NCBI GenBank assembly: GCA_032622095.1
Contig: CP136062.1
Location: forward strand, 162,562,875 to 162,626,874
Source of the DNA: Siphonodentalium dalli
Taxonomy: Eukaryota; Mollusca; Scaphopoda; Gadilida; Siphonodentaliidae
Reading direction: 5' to 3'
Length of the DNA stretch: 64,000 nucleotides
Shown here: positions 60,542 to 64,000 of the stretch, piece after piece
Position numbering within the stretch: position 1 is the first letter of the stretch
How the letters are laid out: the number at the start of each line of letters is the position of its first letter
Position numbers and translations under genes: made by a program
The notes under the pieces: generated by a model
The model's database searches: none
What the model saw: the letters and a program-made list of their open reading frames with translations, nothing else
What the model was told of the DNA's origin: nothing

Positions 60542-63500
60542 TTAGTCCACAGATTCTAGCCGCATCAGATCCGAATATATGTTCCACAGCTTGAATGCAT
60601 TGCGAGCAAGAAACAAGGCGAATTGCTTAATATCATTTACGAAGTCGCGAATGGATGGCGGGATACATGCAAGAAATATCATCAACTGATCTATGGGGTT
60701 CAAGTTGTCAATATATAAGAAACATGGTATACCGAAATCCTCTATGACGTTGAACCATATTTCAATTCTTGTTTCGGCTAAGGCGGGACACAAGAGAATT
60801 GCATGCTCGATTTCGTTTTCAAAAAGTTTATGACATATCTGACACTTCCCGTGTACTGGGGACAAGGCCCGGGCTAGGATTTTGGCTATTTCTAGAAATT
60901 CAAGCTTATGTTGAGGATAGCTTCTACATGCTAGCCAAAGAGGTGAAATTGACAGTGAACTATGATTATTTGCGAATGGGACTAGGGAATGTTCATTTCG
61001 TAATCTTGTCTGCCATGACTGCTCGTTTGATTGTTTGATTTTTGTTACTATGAGGGATTTCCATGTCTCCTTGGATGGGAAGTGTCCTTCTAGAAATGAT
61101 GTTAGATAGGGTGTGAGGTTATAGTTGTCAAGAATTCTCATGATTTCTGAAATAAACGATGCATTACAATTAGGTTGTTGAATGTGACTCTTAAGACGGA
61201 ACATGAAACTCGTTTTCGATGTCTTTTCATGTGCCGTCCTGCAAAGACATCCAAGCAGACTAAGTTTTCTCTTGTCAATAACTGCTGATAGAGAGGATAG
61301 TCCTAGCAAGCCTTGTACCACATCTGTGCGCGCCCTATAAGGGAGTCCTTGAATTTGTTTTAAGCAAAATCTGTGAACTTTTTCCAGTGAGTTTTCATTT
61401 GTCAAAGATATGCCGCAAAGGAATTCAGACCCATATAGGCCTTTGGGTAAAACTACAGTGTTGTACAAAGTATTTGAACTGAGGGGCGTTATGCCACCGG
61501 CATACATACCAGCGTTACTTAACATGAGATACGTTGAGCGTATTTTGTGGCATATGTGATCAGTTAGATGGTTGCCCATGTTAATGTTTTGTAATGGGAT
61601 TCCAAGGTGTGTGACCTGATCTGATTCCGACACGTGTTCATTATTTATAATCCATACAACTGTTTCTCGGGATTTTTGTAAGGAAGATGGTTCATTAAAG
61701 ATGACTACTTTGCATTTATCCTGGTTGTATTTGAATCTCCATTTCTGACTGTATGAACTGCATAGGTCACACAAAGTTTGGAGGCCAGAAGAGGTTAGAG
61801 ACAAGAGAGTCATATCATCGGCTTGGGTTGGAGATGCGCAACACACAGAGCCCACTCGCAAACCATGGTAACTGTTTTCAAGTTGGAAAATTAGCTCATC
61901 GATGAAGATCATGTAAAATAAGGGGGAGAGTATACTTCCTTGACGCGTTCCCTGTTGTATATAGACGTATCGCGAAATCGAACCATTGAATTGAACAGAG
62001 CATTTTATTCTACTTAACAAAGAACTGATAATATGCCAAATTTTACCAGTGAATCCACGTTGATAGAGTTTGAGCAGGAGACCGTGAATCCAAACTGTGT
62101 CAAATGCTTTACGGACATCTAAAAAACAAGCAAACAGTGGGCTGTGATTTTCGGCCGTGAAGGCGATACTTTCATGAATTATGAAGGACGACGTGAGGCA
62201 GCTAACACCTTTTTGAAATCCATGCTGTAGTGGATGTACTTTGATGAGATCTGTTGAAAAGGTTTCAAGACGGTTCAAAATAATTTTTGCAAAAATTTTA
62301 TATAGAACAGTGAGCAATGTAATAGCACGATAATTATCGAATTGTTTTTTGGATTTATTGCCTCCTTTGAAAAGCGGTACCATAAGGCCGAGTTTGGCTC
62401 GTGCTGGGACATGGTTGAGTTCAACCATTTTGGACATTAATGTTGCAACTGTGCTCTGCAGGCGCTCTCCACCATAAATTATATGTTCATAACTTAAGGT
62501 GTCTAATCCAGGAGCCTTGCCTTTCTTGGCATTGTGCAGTACATATTGTACTTCATCAATAGATACATTGAAACATAAATCTGCATCAAGATCGCTATAT
62601 CCGTGCGACGAGCGTATGTTCTCTATTTCAGCGTTAACATATGAAAAGTGTTTTTCGTCAAAATCGTTAGATTTTAATGGGGAATAGAGGTTCTCATAAT
62701 AAGATGACCATGCTTCAATTACCGCCTGTGGGTCTCTAAGCGTGGAACCGCTTACTTCAAATAAACAGTTTGATGCGGTTTGCCGTTGAACATTCCTTTT
62801 GTTGAAAGCCCTAAAAAAGCTGTTTATGTCAAGTTCGGCCATTTTGTCTAGCTTGTCATCCATTTCTTTGAGATAAAGCTCATTCGATTTGCGGAATTGT
62901 TCACGAAAGAGACACTTTGCGTCTTTATATGATCGATATGCAATGTGTGATTCCTCCCTTGGTCTCCCGGCAGAGATCCACACTTGACGCGCTGATGTCA
63001 TATTATGATGCAGTTCTTTTAAGGTATCATTCCAAAAAGGTCTGAGGTGGCGATTGAACCTCCTAGACGGTATGACTTGTTGGGTGGCATTTCTTATGAT
63101 TGACACAATTTCATCATTGTAGCTGTCAAGCTGATCTACGGTTTGAATGCATCTATCATGTAAGTTGAAATTTATAAATGATTGGTAGGCGTTGATCAAT
63201 TCAGGGGATGCACTAAAGTGTTTCCAATTGATTCTTTTGGTTGCAAAAGGTATTTTATTGGGGCATGAAATTGTGTCGTAACAAATTTGTGCAAAAAGTG
63301 GGCGATGATTTGACACATTATTTTCTGAGTCATCTACGACCTCGAAGCGACCTATTTTGTGAAGTTCTGCTCTGGATATGATGATGTGGTCGATTATAGT
63401 TCCTGGGCCCCCATCGGCGGGAATAAACGTTGACATGAATCCTTTGCATAATGGCGAGGAATGGATAGTCGTGAGTTTGCACTTTCTCAGAAATCGCGAC

Positions 63501-63928
63501 AATGTTTTATTCCTTCCCCCTGATTTCTCCGGGTTCCCATTGAAATCACCCATCAGAACGATATGACCTAGTGATCTGAATGTGGAGAAGATATCGTTCA
63601 GTTTCTGGATGTATTCCTGGTAAAATTTGACGGTATAATTTGTGGAAGGTAGGTATACTTGGAAGATGTATAAAAACACGCCAGATTCTAATTGCATTTG
63701 TATTCCACAGAATCTGTCGTCATTAAGTTCCAGAACTGTTATACGGTCGCTCAGTGTCTTTTTCCACATGAGACATATACCACCTTTGTATCTCCCCCTC
63801 TGCATCGGGAGGCGTTGTGAGGAATCACAGACTGCGTGTAGATAAGGAATATGTAATGGCTTGTTTAATGATATGATAGGGGTTTCATGTGATATACCAA
63901 TATATACTAAACCAGTGACAAGGTTCAC
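60542..63928 (-). CDS. LINE ORF2: endonuclease/reverse transcriptase, 5'-truncated but open
   Basis: Target-primed reverse transcription of a non-LTR retrotransposon is the expected role. Counting from the ORF's first Met, an APE-type endonuclease C-terminal half shows GDFN (127-130), IDH (179-181) and SNHRP (206-210). The reverse transcriptase has KGKAPGLD (470-476), DVRKAFDTVW (604-613), GTRQGSILSP (660-669) and the catalytic QADDM (702-706). The end carries a CX2CX9HX4C zinc-knuckle (Cys1029, Cys1032, His1042, Cys1047). There are no stops or frameshifts. The first ~31 residues are flanking DNA: LINE sequence begins at 63835, inside the endonuclease, so its N-terminal catalytic residues and any ORF1 are missing. 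Clade (CR1/Jockey/I-like) cannot be set by eye. Confidence 0.9.
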   Translation of the reverse strand: MNLVTGLVYIGISHETPIISLNKPLHIPYLHAVCDSSQRLPMQRGRYKGGICLMWKKTLSDRITVLELNDDRFCGIQMQLESGVFLYIFQVYLPSTNYTVKFYQEYIQKLNDIFSTFRSLGHIVLMGDFNGNPEKSGGRNKTLSRFLRKCKLTTIHSSPLCKGFMSTFIPADGGPGTIIDHIIISRAELHKIGRFEVVDDSENNVSNHRPLFAQICYDTISCPNKIPFATKRINWKHFSASPELINAYQSFINFNLHDRCIQTVDQLDSYNDEIVSIIRNATQQVIPSRRFNRHLRPFWNDTLKELHHNMTSARQVWISAGRPREESHIAYRSYKDAKCLFREQFRKSNELYLKEMDDKLDKMAELDINSFFRAFNKRNVQRQTASNCLFEVSGSTLRDPQAVIEAWSSYYENLYSPLKSNDFDEKHFSYVNAEIENIRSSHGYSDLDADLCFNVSIDEVQYVLHNAKKGKAPGLDTLSYEHIIYGGERLQSTVATLMSKMVELNHVPARAKLGLMVPLFKGGNKSKKQFDNYRAITLLTVLYKIFAKIILNRLETFSTDLIKVHPLQHGFQKGVSCLTSSFIIHESIAFTAENHSPLFACFLDVRKAFDTVWIHGLLLKLYQRGFTGKIWHIISSLLSRIKCSVQFNGSISRYVYIQQGTRQGSILSPLFYMIFIDELIFQLENSYHGLRVGSVCCASPTQADDMTLLSLTSSGLQTLCDLCSSYSQKWRFKYNQDKCKVVIFNEPSSLQKSRETVVWIINNEHVSESDQVTHLGIPLQNINMGNHLTDHICHKIRSTYLMLSNAGMYAGGITPLSSNTLYNTVVLPKGLYGSEFLCGISLTNENSLEKVHRFCLKQIQGLPYRARTDVVQGLLGLSSLSAVIDKRKLSLLGCLCRTAHEKTSKTSFMFRLKSHIQQPNCNASFISEIMRILDNYNLTPYLTSFLEGHFPSKETWKSLIVTKIKQSNEQSWQTRLRNEHSLVPFANNHSSLSISPLWLACRSYPQHKLEFLEIAKILARALSPVHGKCQICHKLFENEIEHAILLCPALAETRIEIWFNVIEDFGIPCFLYIDNLNPIDQLMIFLACIPPSIRDFVNDIKQFALFLARNAFKLWNIYSDLMRLESVD

Positions 63929-64000
63929 AAATATGATTTTGGGAAAAACACATCATCTATCATATTCCTCATAGAATCTCAAAATGGTTCATCTCAGCCA
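63836..64000 (+). repeat. Direct repeat flanking the LINE, right copy (cut by window end)
   Basis: About 97% identical to 59383-59544. The LINE's 5' truncation point coincides with its first base, as expected if the repeat is a target-site duplication made at insertion. Confidence 0.9.

Noticed and set aside
1-64000. tRNA, rRNA or other structured RNA genes
   Set aside because: I looked for A/B-box-like and cloverleaf patterns by eye and saw none that I could support; a covariance-model scan would be decisive.

Overview
This is a repeat-dominated window from an animal nuclear genome, most likely a marine invertebrate. I recognise no intact host gene; I base the eukaryotic call on Helitrons, foldback elements, a LINE, a Polinton/Maverick remnant and a large satellite array. 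The species cannot be fixed from the sequence. Almost all short open frames are by-products of repeats: for example the same 66-residue frame recurs every ~819 bp purely because the satellite repeats.

Layout. 1-20,212: dispersed repeats and foldback elements. These include a small Helitron (852-1317), a foldback element of ~2.4 kb with one duplicated arm (2113-4554), a candidate ~7.3-kb inverted-repeat element (5718-13017), an inverted pair of TTCGGAG-type minisatellites (14946-16170), and two tandem repeat blocks (18620-20212). 20,213-52,200: an ~819-bp satellite in which GGTACCCCAACTG occurs about five times per unit. Two head-to-tail arrays of non-autonomous Helitrons interrupt it (20765-24418 and 25930-29234). 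They comprise three related families joined exactly at CTAG/TC. From 29,235 the satellite runs uninterrupted for about 28 units with 3-unit and 5-unit higher-order duplications.

52,261-55,966: a decayed Polinton/Maverick fragment, all on the minus strand. It holds a double-jelly-roll major capsid gene in pieces, a packaging ATPase with a frameshift and a stop, a conserved-looking unknown, an arginine-rich core-like protein, a possible one-pass membrane peptide and a 79-residue unknown. Integrase, polymerase B, protease and the element ends are not seen here. Two kinds of 15-bp inverted repeat (6-bp arms, 3-bp spacer) sit just upstream of four of these reading frames. Inside the capsid gene a palindrome array seems to have grown out of the coding sequence. 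55,967-58,002: a 2.0-kb element with ~97-bp terminal inverted repeats interrupts the capsid gene.

58,003-64,000: mostly non-coding sequence, one weak bHLH-like exon candidate (58734-59027), then a 5'-truncated LINE on the minus strand. Its endonuclease/reverse-transcriptase frame is open for ~1,100 codons, and a direct repeat of at least 162 bp flanks it. The capsid, ATPase and small Polinton genes would have worked together in building and filling a virion. The Helitrons, satellite and TIR element depend on enzymes encoded elsewhere.
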